Assembly: GCA_035317085.1 (NCBI GenBank)
Contig: DATHHS010000068.1
Coordinates: 1 to 19,980, forward strand
Direction of reading: 5' to 3'
DNA length: 19,980 nucleotides
From: VBDM01 sp035317085
GTDB taxonomy: Bacteria > Pseudomonadota > Gammaproteobacteria > Burkholderiales > SG8-39
Below are positions 7,316 to 15,057 of the stretch, one piece after another. The first letter of the stretch is position 1. The number at the start of each line of letters is the position of its first letter. Position numbers and translations under genes: made by a program. The notes under the pieces are model-generated. The model was given only the letters and a program-made list of their open reading frames with translations, ran no database searches and was not told the DNA's origin.

Positions 7316-8221
7316 TCAGATCGAAAAATAATGATCGACGAGCAGCGCGGCGAACAGCGCGGCAAGATACACGATCGAGTAGCGGAAGGTGCGCCGTGCC
7401 AATGCGTCGTTGTAGCTCACGTAAAGCCGCACCGCGTAACTCAAGAACAGGCAGTTCAGCGTCAATGCCGCCGCAAGATAGATCCACCCGCTCATGCCGT
7501 AGGCAAACGGAAGAAGCGCCGACGCAAAAAGGATCAAGGTGTAGAGCAGCACGTAGAGCCGTGTGAAACGGTGTCCATGCGTGACCGGCAGCATCGGCAA
7601 CCCGGCTTTGGCGAAATCCTCCGTGCGATAGAGCGCAAGCGCCCAGAAATGCGGTGGCGTCCAGGCGAAGATAATGAGAAACAGGAGCAGCGCCTCGGGC
7701 GCCACATTGCCCGTGACGGCAGCCCAACCGAGTACGGGCGGCATCGCACCGGAGGCCCCGCCGATCACGATGTTTTGCGGTGTCATCGGTTTGAGCAGTA
7801 CCGTATAGACGACGGCGTAGCCGATGAACGTGCCGAAGGTGAGCCACATGGTCAGGGGATTGACGAACTCATGCAGAACCCACAATCCCGCTCCGCCCAT
7901 CGCACCGGCAAACACGAGCGTCTGAAGGGACGTGAGCTCCCCGCGGGGCAGCGGCCTGCCGCGAGTGCGTGCCATGAGTGCGTCGATCCTCTGTTCGACC
8001 AGGCAGTTCATCGCAGCCGCCGCACCCGCGACCAGCCAGATTCCGACAGTTGCGGCGAGCAGGAGCTTCGGTGGCACCATGCCGGGGGCAGCGAGGAACA
8101 TGCCGATCACCGCACAGAAAACGATCAAGGACAACACGCGCGGCTTGGTGAGGCTCAGGAAATGGCGCGGGCGGAAGCCCGTGAGTGTCGGGGTAAACTG
8201 CATGGGTGGAAATTTTATCAC
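7316..8221 (-). CDS. ctaB: Protohaem IX farnesyltransferase (haem O synthase)
   Basis: CtaB/CyoE attaches a farnesyl chain to haem b, making haem O, the precursor of haem A. The 301-aa membrane protein belongs to the UbiA family. The first prenyl-diphosphate motif is at about residues 72-90 (N72, E76, D80, then ARTRGRPLPRG) and the second is around YRTEDFAKAGLPMLPVTHG, with about eight or nine membrane helices. GTG 8221 is preferred over ATG 8203 because GGGAGGAG lies six bases upstream of it; the alternative ATG has no ribosome-binding site. The next step enzyme, haem A synthase, would normally be encoded upstream in related loci but is not present here. Confidence 0.95.
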   Translation of the reverse strand: MIKFPPMQFTPTLTGFRPRHFLSLTKPRVLSLIVFCAVIGMFLAAPGMVPPKLLLAATVGIWLVAGAAAAMNCLVEQRIDALMARTRGRPLPRGELTSLQTLVFAGAMGGAGLWVLHEFVNPLTMWLTFGTFIGYAVVYTVLLKPMTPQNIVIGGASGAMPPVLGWAAVTGNVAPEALLLFLIIFAWTPPHFWALALYRTEDFAKAGLPMLPVTHGHRFTRLYVLLYTLILFASALLPFAYGMSGWIYLAAALTLNCLFLSYAVRLYVSYNDALARRTFRYSIVYLAALFAALLVDHYFSI

Positions 8222-8236
8222 GCCGCTCCTCCCGCC

Positions 8237-8848
8237 TTAGCCTATGCGCGACGCCCGCAGCAGGCGCGCGAGATCTTTCATCATCCGCCGCGCATCCGGG
8301 TCTCCCGGGAATCTCAGCATGAGGTTCCCCAAGGGATCGATGACGTAGATGTGGCCGCCCGGATCGCGCATCCCTGGAAATTCCGTCATGAGCGGGCTAC
8401 CGGGCGCGCGCACCACGTGCATGCCCGCGTAGTCGCCAAGCAACACCGCATCGGGAACCGCAGCGTCGCTCAGGAGCCAGACGCGTTCGATGCGTTCTGC
8501 GTCCTTCCCCTGGGCGAGGCGCGACTGACGCATATTGAAGAGATTCTTTCGGCAGGCTTCAGCGCAAGCGCCCGGGCCAATCTGCAGCATCAGCCACTTC
8601 CCGCGCAGCTGCGAAAACCTGAAGAGGCTCCCGTCGAGGCGCCGCAATTCGAGACTGGGAAGCGGGCGCGCTTCGATCAGCTCTCCGTAGTTTGCACGCG
8701 ACTGCGGCGGCCAGACGAAATAGGCAAACCATGCCGCCACCGTGGGCGCGGCGCAGATCGCGAGTATTGACAACGCGATGCGCCTGCCTCTGCGGCGCCG
8801 GAACTCAGTCTCCGCCAGACCTGACTCGCTTGAAGCCGAGGACGACAT
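8237..8848 (-). CDS. Divergent SCO-like membrane-anchored redoxin in the oxidase assembly locus
   Basis: The 203-aa protein has one N-terminal membrane anchor (about residues 24-46) and a periplasmic domain that aligns by eye with the neighbouring SCO1. The GKWLMLQIG strand is followed by a CxxxC motif (C95 and C99, CAEAC), and later comes DPGGHIYVIDPLGNLMLRF, matching the SCO1 VDHTAGSYVFD region. The SCO histidine position is a proline here and a histidine (H166) sits three residues further on. Copper or thiol chemistry during oxidase assembly is therefore inferred, not shown. ATG 8848 overlaps the 3' end of SURF1 by 44 nt; no clear ribosome-binding site is seen. Homologues between SURF1 and ctaA/ctaB are usual in betaproteobacterial loci and are often annotated only as hypothetical membrane proteins. 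Confidence 0.8.
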   Translation of the reverse strand: MSSSASSESGLAETEFRRRRGRRIALSILAICAAPTVAAWFAYFVWPPQSRANYGELIEARPLPSLELRRLDGSLFRFSQLRGKWLMLQIGPGACAEACRKNLFNMRQSRLAQGKDAERIERVWLLSDAAVPDAVLLGDYAGMHVVRAPGSPLMTEFPGMRDPGGHIYVIDPLGNLMLRFPGDPDARRMMKDLARLLRASRIG

Positions 8849-9530
8849 AGAGAATCGCGGCGAGGGCCGCAAATAAATACCACTGCAGGGCGTAGCTGCG
8901 ATGACGATCTATCCCGGCGTCGGGACGCTCCCACGCGCGCGCAAGACCGTCCTGCGCGTCGCTGGTCTGTTCGATCACAAACGATTGCAGCTTCAATCCC
9001 GACCGTTTCTCCTCGCGTTCGATCACGAGGTTTTGCCGTACGGGACCGGAGACCGCTTCCGGAGCGAGTTCGAGGAAACGGCGACTCGGCACCACGGCCG
9101 TACCCTGGATCGTTTGCAGGCCTTCCGGCACAAGAACGTCCGGAAGCCTGGAACGGTCGCCGGCGGCGATCCAGCCGCGGTTGACCAGCACGTGAAACTC
9201 TCCCCCTTCGAGCTTGAGGGGCGTCAGCACTTGATAGCCGGCGACGCCTTGCATTACCTTGTTGTCGAGGAAGAGCGTAGCGCGGGCCACGAAGTGGCCG
9301 CGCGCGTCGACGCGACGGTGTTCGACAGCCGCTGCATCCATCGGTGCGGATGGTACCGACACCATAGTATTTCGGGCGGCGTCTTCGAGCTTGCGACCGA
9401 GCTCGAGCTTTTCTTCGGCGCGGCGCATCTGCCAGTTCCCGAGCGCTACCGTCAGGGCCACGAACGCGGCCGTTGCAATGCTCGGCGCGAGACCGGGTCG
9501 GAAACTCCGGCCGCCGATTCTCACCTTCAT
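8805..9530 (-). CDS. SURF1 family cytochrome oxidase assembly protein
   Basis: SURF1 (Shy1/CtaK-like) helps haem a insertion and assembly of subunit I. The 241-aa product has the family topology: a membrane helix near the N-terminus (about residues 14-33, continuing into GNWQMRRAEEK), a large periplasmic domain containing VNRGWIAAGDR, and a second helix at the C-terminus (YALQWYLFAALAAILYVV). Start ATG 9530 was chosen because the family begins close to the first helix; a TTG at 9563 is less likely. It is the first gene of a minus-strand group with the SCO-like gene, ctaB and SCO1, and is divergent from the DUF2909 gene. Confidence 0.93.
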   Translation of the reverse strand: MKVRIGGRSFRPGLAPSIATAAFVALTVALGNWQMRRAEEKLELGRKLEDAARNTMVSVPSAPMDAAAVEHRRVDARGHFVARATLFLDNKVMQGVAGYQVLTPLKLEGGEFHVLVNRGWIAAGDRSRLPDVLVPEGLQTIQGTAVVPSRRFLELAPEAVSGPVRQNLVIEREEKRSGLKLQSFVIEQTSDAQDGLARAWERPDAGIDRHRSYALQWYLFAALAAILYVVLGFKRVRSGGD

Positions 9531-9581
9531 GGCGCTAGGGGGATTGGAGTACACTCGAAACAAGTCGTTCCGGTTCGTCTC

Positions 9582-9782
9582 GTGTTGAAAATCGCAGTCA
9601 TCCTGATCTTTATCGCCATTCTGGCGAGCCTCGGCTCGGCGCTGTTTTTCCTGGTGACCGACCGAGGCCAGTCCAAGCGCACCGTCAAGGCACTCGCGCT
9701 GCGCGTCGGGCTGTCGATGGGGCTGTTCCTGCTGCTTATGGCAGGCTACTACTTTGGCCTCATACCCGGCAAGATCAGCTAG
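9582..9782 (+). CDS. DUF2909 twin transmembrane protein
   Basis: The 66-aa protein consists of two membrane helices (about residues 3-25 and 40-60) joined by a short charged loop (TDRGQSKRTVKAL). It resembles the twin-TM DUF2909 family found beside betaproteobacterial oxidase genes. It is the only plus-strand gene inside the oxidase locus, lying between coxC and SURF1. GTG 9582 gives the family N-terminus; TTG 9585 is an alternative, and neither has a good ribosome-binding site. Function is unknown; a role in oxidase assembly or stability is only suggested by position. Confidence 0.82.
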   Translation: MLKIAVILIFIAILASLGSALFFLVTDRGQSKRTVKALALRVGLSMGLFLLLMAGYYFGLIPGKIS

Positions 9783-9815
9783 CGAGAGAACTCGCGGCTA
9801 AGCGCAAGCGTGGAC

Positions 9816-9840
9816 GGCCGCACGTCGAGTGCGTGCGGTC
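9816..9840. terminator. Hairpin between convergent coxC and DUF2909 genes
   Basis: An 8-bp stem including one G-T pair on the plus strand (GGCCGCAC at 9816-9823, GTGCGGTC at 9833-9840) lies in the 116-bp convergent gap. A smaller GCGAG/CTCGC hairpin (9782-9795) directly follows the DUF2909 stop. Neither has a T-tract, so termination is plausible but unproven. Confidence 0.4.
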
Positions 9841-9898
9841 ACCCCTTCCGAAGATTCCTTCTCTTTCCCGGCGTTCGCGCCTGCGTTCTTCCAGGCGC

Positions 9899-10747
9899 CT
9901 AGAGCCAATAGACGAATATGAAGAGTCCGAGCCACACCACGTCGACGAAGTGCCAGTACCAGGCCACCGCTTCGAAGGCGAAATGGTTCTCGGGCTTGAA
10001 GTGCCCGGCGAGACACCGGACGAAGATCGTGGTCAGCATGATGGCGCCGAGCGTCACGTGAAATCCGTGGAAGCCGGTGAGCATGAAAAACGTCGACCCG
10101 TAGACCCCCGTCGAGAGCTTCAGATTGAGCTCTGAATAAGCGTGGCTGTACTCGAAGGCCTGGAAGCCGATAAAGGTTACGCCCAGCGCGATGGTGAGGA
10201 ACATGAAGAGCGCCAGTTGCCCGCGCTTCCCCTCCTTCAGGGCCCAGTGAGCGATCGTGATCGTCACGCCCGAAGATAGAAGCAGCAGGGTATTGAGCGC
10301 CGGGATGCCCCAAGCCGCCATCGGCGTGAACGGGTCCTTGAAATTCGGCCCGGCCGAGGGCCATTGCGCGGCGAAATCCGGCCAGAGCAACTTGCTGTCG
10401 ATGCTGCCCAGATCGGGTATCGAAAGTTGCCGCGTATAGTAGAGCGCACCGAAAAAAGCCGCGAAGAACATCACTTCCGAGAAGATGAACCAGCTCATCC
10501 CCCAGCGGAACGAAACGTCCTCCCAGCGTCCGTACTTGCCGCCCTCGGACTCGCGGATCACGTCGCCGAACCAGCGCACCATCATGAAGACGAGAATTGC
10601 AAATCCGAGCAACACGATGTAGCGCCCGGGCTCCCAGCCGTTGAACCAGCTCGCGGCGCCGGTCGCCATGCAAAACAGCGCGGCCGACCCGAAGATCATC
10701 CAGTGGGATGGGTTCGGAACATAGTAGTGCTGAGCGTGATCGCTCAT
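9899..10747 (-). CDS. coxC: Cytochrome c oxidase subunit III
   Basis: Subunit III stabilises the oxidase core and supports proton uptake. The 282-aa product has the seven-helix pattern and family motifs such as FIFSEVMFFAAFF (helix III, with the conserved glutamate), GVTITIAHWAL, FMLTGFHGFHVTLGAIML and the C-terminal AVAWYWHFVDVVWLGLFIFVYWL. ATG 10747 has a strong GGAGAGGAG ribosome-binding site. It follows the DUF2970 gene by 15 bp and is the last gene of the coxB-led group before the opposite-strand DUF2909 gene. Confidence 0.97.
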   Translation of the reverse strand: MSDHAQHYYVPNPSHWMIFGSAALFCMATGAASWFNGWEPGRYIVLLGFAILVFMMVRWFGDVIRESEGGKYGRWEDVSFRWGMSWFIFSEVMFFAAFFGALYYTRQLSIPDLGSIDSKLLWPDFAAQWPSAGPNFKDPFTPMAAWGIPALNTLLLLSSGVTITIAHWALKEGKRGQLALFMFLTIALGVTFIGFQAFEYSHAYSELNLKLSTGVYGSTFFMLTGFHGFHVTLGAIMLTTIFVRCLAGHFKPENHFAFEAVAWYWHFVDVVWLGLFIFVYWL

Positions 10748-10762
10748 CTTGCTCTCCTCTCC

Positions 10763-10978
10763 TTACGCGGCTCTGCTGATGATAAATTTCACCAGCAGAA
10801 CCAGGCTCAATACGAATATCGCTGCGCCGATCAGGCCGGCGACGATGACCTGCGACGGCTTCAACTGCGTCACATCCAGCTCGTGCTGGGCGCGCTTTCT
10901 CACGCCGAGAAACGACCAGAACACCGCTTTCGCCACCTGCAGCAGCGTAGCAGGCTTCGGCGCCGGTCCGTCATTCAT
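10763..10978 (-). CDS. DUF2970 small membrane protein
   Basis: This 71-aa protein has an amphipathic N-terminal half (LLQVAKAVFWSFLGVRKR) and one C-terminal membrane helix (about residues 46-66). It resembles the DUF2970 family, which is found between cox11 and coxC in many betaproteobacteria. Start ATG 10978 lies 11 nt after the cox11 stop. The SFLGVRK segment is the family hallmark. Function is unknown; location and size suggest a small accessory or assembly subunit of the oxidase. Confidence 0.85.
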   Translation of the reverse strand: MNDGPAPKPATLLQVAKAVFWSFLGVRKRAQHELDVTQLKPSQVIVAGLIGAAIFVLSLVLLVKFIISRAA

Positions 10979-10989
10979 TGCCGCCGCCC

Positions 10990-11544
10990 TCACCCCGGGC
11001 CTCCACGCTTCCCATCCACCTCGAAGAAGGTGTAGGACAGCGTGACCGTATTCACCTCGGGCGGCAGCTTCGGATCGATCACGAAGACCACCGGCATCTT
11101 TCGAACTTCGCCCGGGCCTAGCGTTTGCTGCTGAAAACAAAAGCACTCCATTTTCCTGAAGTAGAGCGCCGCCTGCTGAGGGCCGTAGCTCGGAACAGCC
11201 TGTCCCGTCACGGGCCGGTCGAGCGTATTCCTGACCTCGTATACAACCTGGGTGACCTCGCCCGGATGCACCGATACGCTCGACTGGAGCGGCTTGAAGG
11301 TCCAGGCCAAACGCTGAGTATTGGCGTCGAATTCGACCGATACCTGGCGCGTGGAATCCACCTGGGTGTTCTGAGCCGCGACAGCGTCGGGCTGAAATAC
11401 GTTGCGGATGCCCGTAACCTCGCAGATCTTCTCGTAAAACGGAACGAGCACGAATGCGAAACCGAACATCAATCCCACGACGACCAGCAGCTTTTTCATC
11501 AGCCGCCGGTTGGCCTTCACAGGATTGTTGCTCGGAATTGTCAT
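10990..11544 (-). CDS. ctaG: Cytochrome c oxidase assembly protein CtaG/Cox11
   Basis: Cox11 inserts copper into the CuB site of subunit I. The 184-aa product has an N-terminal membrane anchor (about residues 15-36) and a periplasmic immunoglobulin-like domain with the copper-binding CFCF motif (C134 and C136, context MECFCFQQQ). A further conserved cysteine lies just after the anchor (C41, FYEKICEVTG), as in the family. ATG 11544 overlaps the stop of the 37-aa gene in an ATGA, implying coupled translation; a longer frame to 11610 would overlap that gene and is not supported. Confidence 0.95.
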   Translation of the reverse strand: MTIPSNNPVKANRRLMKKLLVVVGLMFGFAFVLVPFYEKICEVTGIRNVFQPDAVAAQNTQVDSTRQVSVEFDANTQRLAWTFKPLQSSVSVHPGEVTQVVYEVRNTLDRPVTGQAVPSYGPQQAALYFRKMECFCFQQQTLGPGEVRKMPVVFVIDPKLPPEVNTVTLSYTFFEVDGKRGGPG

Positions 11545-11654
11545 TTGAGGAGCACGTACTTGAGCATGATTCCCAGAAAAAAAGCGAGCGCGATCGAACC
11601 GAGTACCCACGCGGTCCTGCGAATGCTCGCCCGCTGCCCGCTGTCCGGTGTCAT
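11541..11654 (-). CDS. 37-aa cytochrome oxidase small assembly-type membrane protein
   Basis: A very short gene lies exactly between coxA and cox11, overlapping each by an ATGA. The protein is a positively charged N-terminus (GQRASIRRTAW) followed by one membrane helix (VLGSIALAFFLGIMLKYVLL). Miniature single-helix proteins at this position are known in betaproteobacterial oxidase operons and are named small assembly proteins. The double coupling and clean helix make it a real gene despite its size. A longer open frame through it to 11969 is a shadow of coxA. Confidence 0.85.
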   Translation of the reverse strand: MTPDSGQRASIRRTAWVLGSIALAFFLGIMLKYVLLK

Positions 11655-13240
11655 TTGACCACCGGCTGCTCGTGGAAGCTGTGGTACGGGGCCGGGCTCG
11701 GCAGGTGCGTCCACTCGAGCGTGTCGGCGCCCTCCCAGGGCCGTTGCCCCGCCTTTTCGCCTCGCCCGAGCACCGTCACTTTCAAGATGATCCACAGGAA
11801 CAGGATCTGCGAAAGACCGAAGCCGAAAGCACCGATCGAGGCGATCTCGTTGAATTCCGCGAACTGCAGCGCGTAATCGGGGATCCTGCGCGGCATCCCG
11901 GCGAGGCCGAGGAAGTGCATCGGGAAGAAGGTGACGTTGAAGAAGATCATCGACAGCCAGAAGTGCCATTTCCCGAGCTTCTCGTCATACATCCTGCCGG
12001 TCCATTTCGGAACCCAGAAATAAAACCCGGCGAAAAGCGAAAACAGCGATCCGGCGACCAGCACGTAGTGGAAGTGTGCGACGACGTAGTAGGTATCTTG
12101 CAGTTGGATGTCGATCGGCATGATCGCGAGGATCAGCCCGGTGAATCCGCCCATGGTGAACACGAAGATAAAGCCCACGGCGAACAGCATCGGTGTCTCG
12201 AAGCTCATCGACCCGCGCCACATGGTGGCGAGCCAGTTGAACACTTTGACGCCCGTCGGGACGGCGATCAGCACGGTCGCGTACATGAAGAAAAGGATTC
12301 CCGCCGTGGGCATGCCTACGGTGAACATGTGGTGCGCCCAGACGATGAACGACAGGATTGCGATCGAGGCGGTCGCGTAGACCATCGATGAATAGCCGAA
12401 CAGGGGCTTCCTCGAGAACGCAGGAATCACCTGGCTGATGATCCCGAACCCGGGCAGGATCATGATGTAGACCTCGGGATGGCCGAAGAACCAGAAGATG
12501 TGCTGGAACATCACCGGGTCGCCGCCGCCCGCGGCATTGAAGAACGAAGTGCCGAAGTGGCGATCGGTGAGCAACATCGTTATCGCACCCGCGAGCACCG
12601 GCATCACGGCGATCAGCAGATACGCCGTGATCAGCCACGTCCACACGAAAAGCGGCATCCTCATCATCGTCATCCCCGGAGCGCGCATGTTGAGGATCGT
12701 GGTGACGATGTTGATCGAGCCCATGATCGAGGACGCGCCCATGATGTGCAGCGCGAAAATCGCGAGGTCCATTCCCGGGCCCATCTGCGTCGAAAGCGGA
12801 GCGTAGATGGTCCAGCCGGCGGCAGTCGCGCCCCCGGGCACGAAAAACGACGACACCAGCAGCGTCGCCGCCACCGGAAGCAGCCAGAAGCTCCAGTTGT
12901 TCAGACGCGCAAACGCCATGTCGGGCGCGCCTATCATCATCGGCACCTGCCAGTTGGCGAAGCCGACGAAGGCCGGCATGATCGCCCCGAATACCATGAT
13001 CAGGCCGTGCATGGTAGTGAGCTGGTTGAAGAACTCCGGGTGCCACAGCTGAAGGCCCGGCTTGAACAGCTCCGCGCGGATGCCGAGCGCGAGCGTACCG
13101 CCGACCAGAAACATGGTGAAACTGAACCACAGATACAGCGTGCCGATGTCCTTGTGGTTGGTCGTGGTGATCCAGCGCATGATCCCCGACGGATGATGTT
13201 CGTGATCGTGCGCGTGACCTGAATCGATGACTGCGCTCAT
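11651..13240 (-). CDS. coxA: Cytochrome c oxidase subunit I (A1-type haem-copper oxidase)
   Basis: This is the catalytic subunit, which reduces oxygen to water and pumps protons. The 529-aa, 12-helix protein shows the low-spin haem ligands H78 and H391 region (HFHY), CuB ligands H254, H303 and H304, and the cross-linking tyrosine Y258 in GHPEVY. H389 in the HFHY motif is the high-spin haem ligand. D107 (GAPDMAFARLNN) and E256 mark the D-channel and K332 (PTGVKVFNW) the K-channel, which places it in the A1 family. ATG 13240 has an AGGAG ribosome-binding site eight bases upstream. The stop overlaps the 37-aa gene. An N-terminal histidine-rich stretch (HAHDHEHH) precedes the first helix. Confidence 0.98.
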   Translation of the reverse strand: MSAVIDSGHAHDHEHHPSGIMRWITTTNHKDIGTLYLWFSFTMFLVGGTLALGIRAELFKPGLQLWHPEFFNQLTTMHGLIMVFGAIMPAFVGFANWQVPMMIGAPDMAFARLNNWSFWLLPVAATLLVSSFFVPGGATAAGWTIYAPLSTQMGPGMDLAIFALHIMGASSIMGSINIVTTILNMRAPGMTMMRMPLFVWTWLITAYLLIAVMPVLAGAITMLLTDRHFGTSFFNAAGGGDPVMFQHIFWFFGHPEVYIMILPGFGIISQVIPAFSRKPLFGYSSMVYATASIAILSFIVWAHHMFTVGMPTAGILFFMYATVLIAVPTGVKVFNWLATMWRGSMSFETPMLFAVGFIFVFTMGGFTGLILAIMPIDIQLQDTYYVVAHFHYVLVAGSLFSLFAGFYFWVPKWTGRMYDEKLGKWHFWLSMIFFNVTFFPMHFLGLAGMPRRIPDYALQFAEFNEIASIGAFGFGLSQILFLWIILKVTVLGRGEKAGQRPWEGADTLEWTHLPSPAPYHSFHEQPVVK

Positions 13241-13304
13241 TTAGAGGCTCCTAGTATCCAGTTCCGTATCGTCTTGGTCCGAGATGTTTCCCGGCATGGG
13301 CAAA

Positions 13305-14429
13305 TCATTTCCGGGCAGCTTTGATCTCGCTCGGCTGAATGACGTCGCCGGTCTTGTTGCTCCAGGCGTTTCTCTCGTAGGTGATGACGGCAGCGACGTC
13401 CGTATCGGAGAGTTGCTTGCCGAAGGGCGCCATCGCCGTACCCTGCTTGCCGTTCAGCACGATGTCGATGTGCCGGCCCCTGGGTCCGTTCACGAGCGGC
13501 GAACCGTCGAGTGCCGGAAACGCCCCCTTGACACCCTGTCCGTTGACCTGGTGGCAAGCGACGCAGTTCGCTGCGAAGACCTTTTCGCCCTGGGCCCTCA
13601 GGTCGGCAAGATTCCATTTCTTGTTCGGGTCGTCCGCCGCGGCGGCCATTTTTTTCTTCTGCTCGCCGACCCAAGCCGCGTATTTTTCCGCCGAGACGAC
13701 TTCGACCACGATCGGCATGAAACCATGATCCTTGCCGCAGAGCTCCACGCACTGGCCGCGGTAAGTTCCTTCCTTGTCCGCCCTGAACCAGGTGTCTCGC
13801 ACGAAACCCGGAATGGCGTCCTGCTTCACGCCGAAAGCCGGCACCATCCAGGAGTGGATCACGTCGTTGGCGGTAAGGAGCACGCGCACCTTCCTGTTGA
13901 CGGGCACAACCAGCGGGTTGTCCACTTCGAGCAGATAGTGTTCGCCTTTGGGCGTACTGCCGACAATCTGGTCCTGCGGGGTAGCGAGATTCGAGAGAAA
14001 GCCGATGCCTTCACCCTCTCCCTTCAGGTAATCGTAGCCCCATTTCCATTGGTAACCGGTGGCCTTGATGGTGATATCCGGACTGGTGGTGTCTTTGAGG
14101 TTCAGGATCGTCTTGGTCGCCGGCCAAGCCATGCCGATCAGGACGAGGAAAGGGACGACGGTCCAGACGATCTCGACAGTGGTGTTCTCGTGGAAGTGTT
14201 CCGCCTTGTGCCCCACCGACTTGCGGTGGGCGTAGATCGAATAGAACATCACGCCGAACACGCCGACGAAGATCACGAGAATGATCCCCATCATGACGAG
14301 GTGCAGCTCGTAGATCTCGCCGGCGATGTACGTCACCGGCGATGGCAGGTTCCATTGATAAGCCGCCTGCGCCGCTCCGGGCAGTATCAGGAGTCCGGCG
14401 CAGACAGCCTCAACCATCCTCTTCATCAT
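13305..14429 (-). CDS. coxB: Cytochrome c oxidase subunit II with C-terminal cytochrome c domain
   Basis: Subunit II receives electrons through the binuclear CuA centre. The 374-aa product has a signal peptide (to about residue 22), two membrane helices (about 44-66 and 85-105), then a periplasmic cupredoxin domain with all CuA ligands: H192, C227, E229 (backbone), C231, H235 and M238. A class I cytochrome c domain is fused at the C-terminus with CVACH (C289, C292, H293) and a likely distal methionine near 333. This caa3-type layout lets the enzyme take electrons through its own haem c. ATG 14429 has GAGGA at good distance; the frame extends further upstream but that part overlaps the DUF2244 gene and carries no family sequence. 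Confidence 0.97.
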   Translation of the reverse strand: MMKRMVEAVCAGLLILPGAAQAAYQWNLPSPVTYIAGEIYELHLVMMGIILVIFVGVFGVMFYSIYAHRKSVGHKAEHFHENTTVEIVWTVVPFLVLIGMAWPATKTILNLKDTTSPDITIKATGYQWKWGYDYLKGEGEGIGFLSNLATPQDQIVGSTPKGEHYLLEVDNPLVVPVNRKVRVLLTANDVIHSWMVPAFGVKQDAIPGFVRDTWFRADKEGTYRGQCVELCGKDHGFMPIVVEVVSAEKYAAWVGEQKKKMAAAADDPNKKWNLADLRAQGEKVFAANCVACHQVNGQGVKGAFPALDGSPLVNGPRGRHIDIVLNGKQGTAMAPFGKQLSDTDVAAVITYERNAWSNKTGDVIQPSEIKAARK

Positions 14430-14451
14430 TGTCGTCCTCGTTGGTTCTCGG

Positions 14452-15012
14452 CTAGTGATTCGACAAGCTGTATCGAAGCCGGACGGCGAGCGACGCCCGC
14501 CGTTCTGCGTCAAGGTGACGCCCGATCTCGAACTCCCTTCCATGCGAACGCAGCAACAGGCGGCACTCTCGACCGGAGCGGCGCTCGGCGATGCGCACCC
14601 ATGCCGGATTGAATTCGTGCCGGGCGAGGCGTTCGGCGTCACGCGCTTCCAGGACCATCCGGCCTTCGGCAAGGATGATGCGCTCGTAATCCGCCGCGTG
14701 CCGGCCGTTCATGTAGAAAGCCGCCGCAAGTGCGACCATTTCGACCCCGGCGAAAGGCAGAATCAACCACGCCCCGAACAACGCGAAGCCCGCAGCAATG
14801 CCGAACGATACGCACATCGCCATGCCAAGCACGCACGACAATTCCCTCGGCGAGATCGAGCAGTTGCGCTTGACGGTGAAGTAGAAATCCGAATCCGATG
14901 CCGCCCTGTACACGGGGGTGTCCACAAAAAAACGCGCCGCGCACTCACTGTCCGCGAAACGCTGTCTGGAAGGAAGCCGAAAACGCCCGTAAAACCCGCG
15001 GTAAATTAGCAC
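14452..15012 (-). CDS. DUF2244 membrane protein upstream of coxB
   Basis: The 186-aa frame contains two adjacent membrane helices (about residues 58-78 and 80-100) after the KRNCSISPRELSCVLG motif typical of DUF2244. A cytoplasmic tail of alternating basic and acidic residues follows (RHEFNPAWVRI). It ends 22 bp before coxB and is the usual first gene of betaproteobacterial oxidase clusters; function is unknown. The start is uncertain: GTG 15012 gives the longest frame, but the first about 30 residues do not look conserved, and GTG codons at 14925 or 14913 are possible. None has a good ribosome-binding site. Confidence 0.78.
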   Translation of the reverse strand: MLIYRGFYGRFRLPSRQRFADSECAARFFVDTPVYRAASDSDFYFTVKRNCSISPRELSCVLGMAMCVSFGIAAGFALFGAWLILPFAGVEMVALAAAFYMNGRHAADYERIILAEGRMVLEARDAERLARHEFNPAWVRIAERRSGRECRLLLRSHGREFEIGRHLDAERRASLAVRLRYSLSNH

Positions 15013-15057
15013 ACTATCGAATGCCGGGCAAGCCGCGCCCGAGCGGAAAACGCACTC

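Noticed and set aside
7331..8770. 479-codon open frame on the plus strand
   Set aside because: Runs antisense across ctaB and the SCO-like gene; very high charged-residue content and no family motif, typical of high-GC opposite-strand frames.
9798..10673. 291-codon minus-strand frame across coxC
   Set aside because: Alternate frame of coxC; the true frame has seven clear helices and a strong ribosome-binding site.
11648..13222. Several long open frames in other frames of the coxA region on both strands
   Set aside because: Shadows of coxA; His/Asp/Arg-rich translations from reading membrane-helix codons out of frame.
13284..14612. 442-codon open frame on the plus strand
   Set aside because: Antisense of coxB, whose CuA and haem c motifs are unambiguous.
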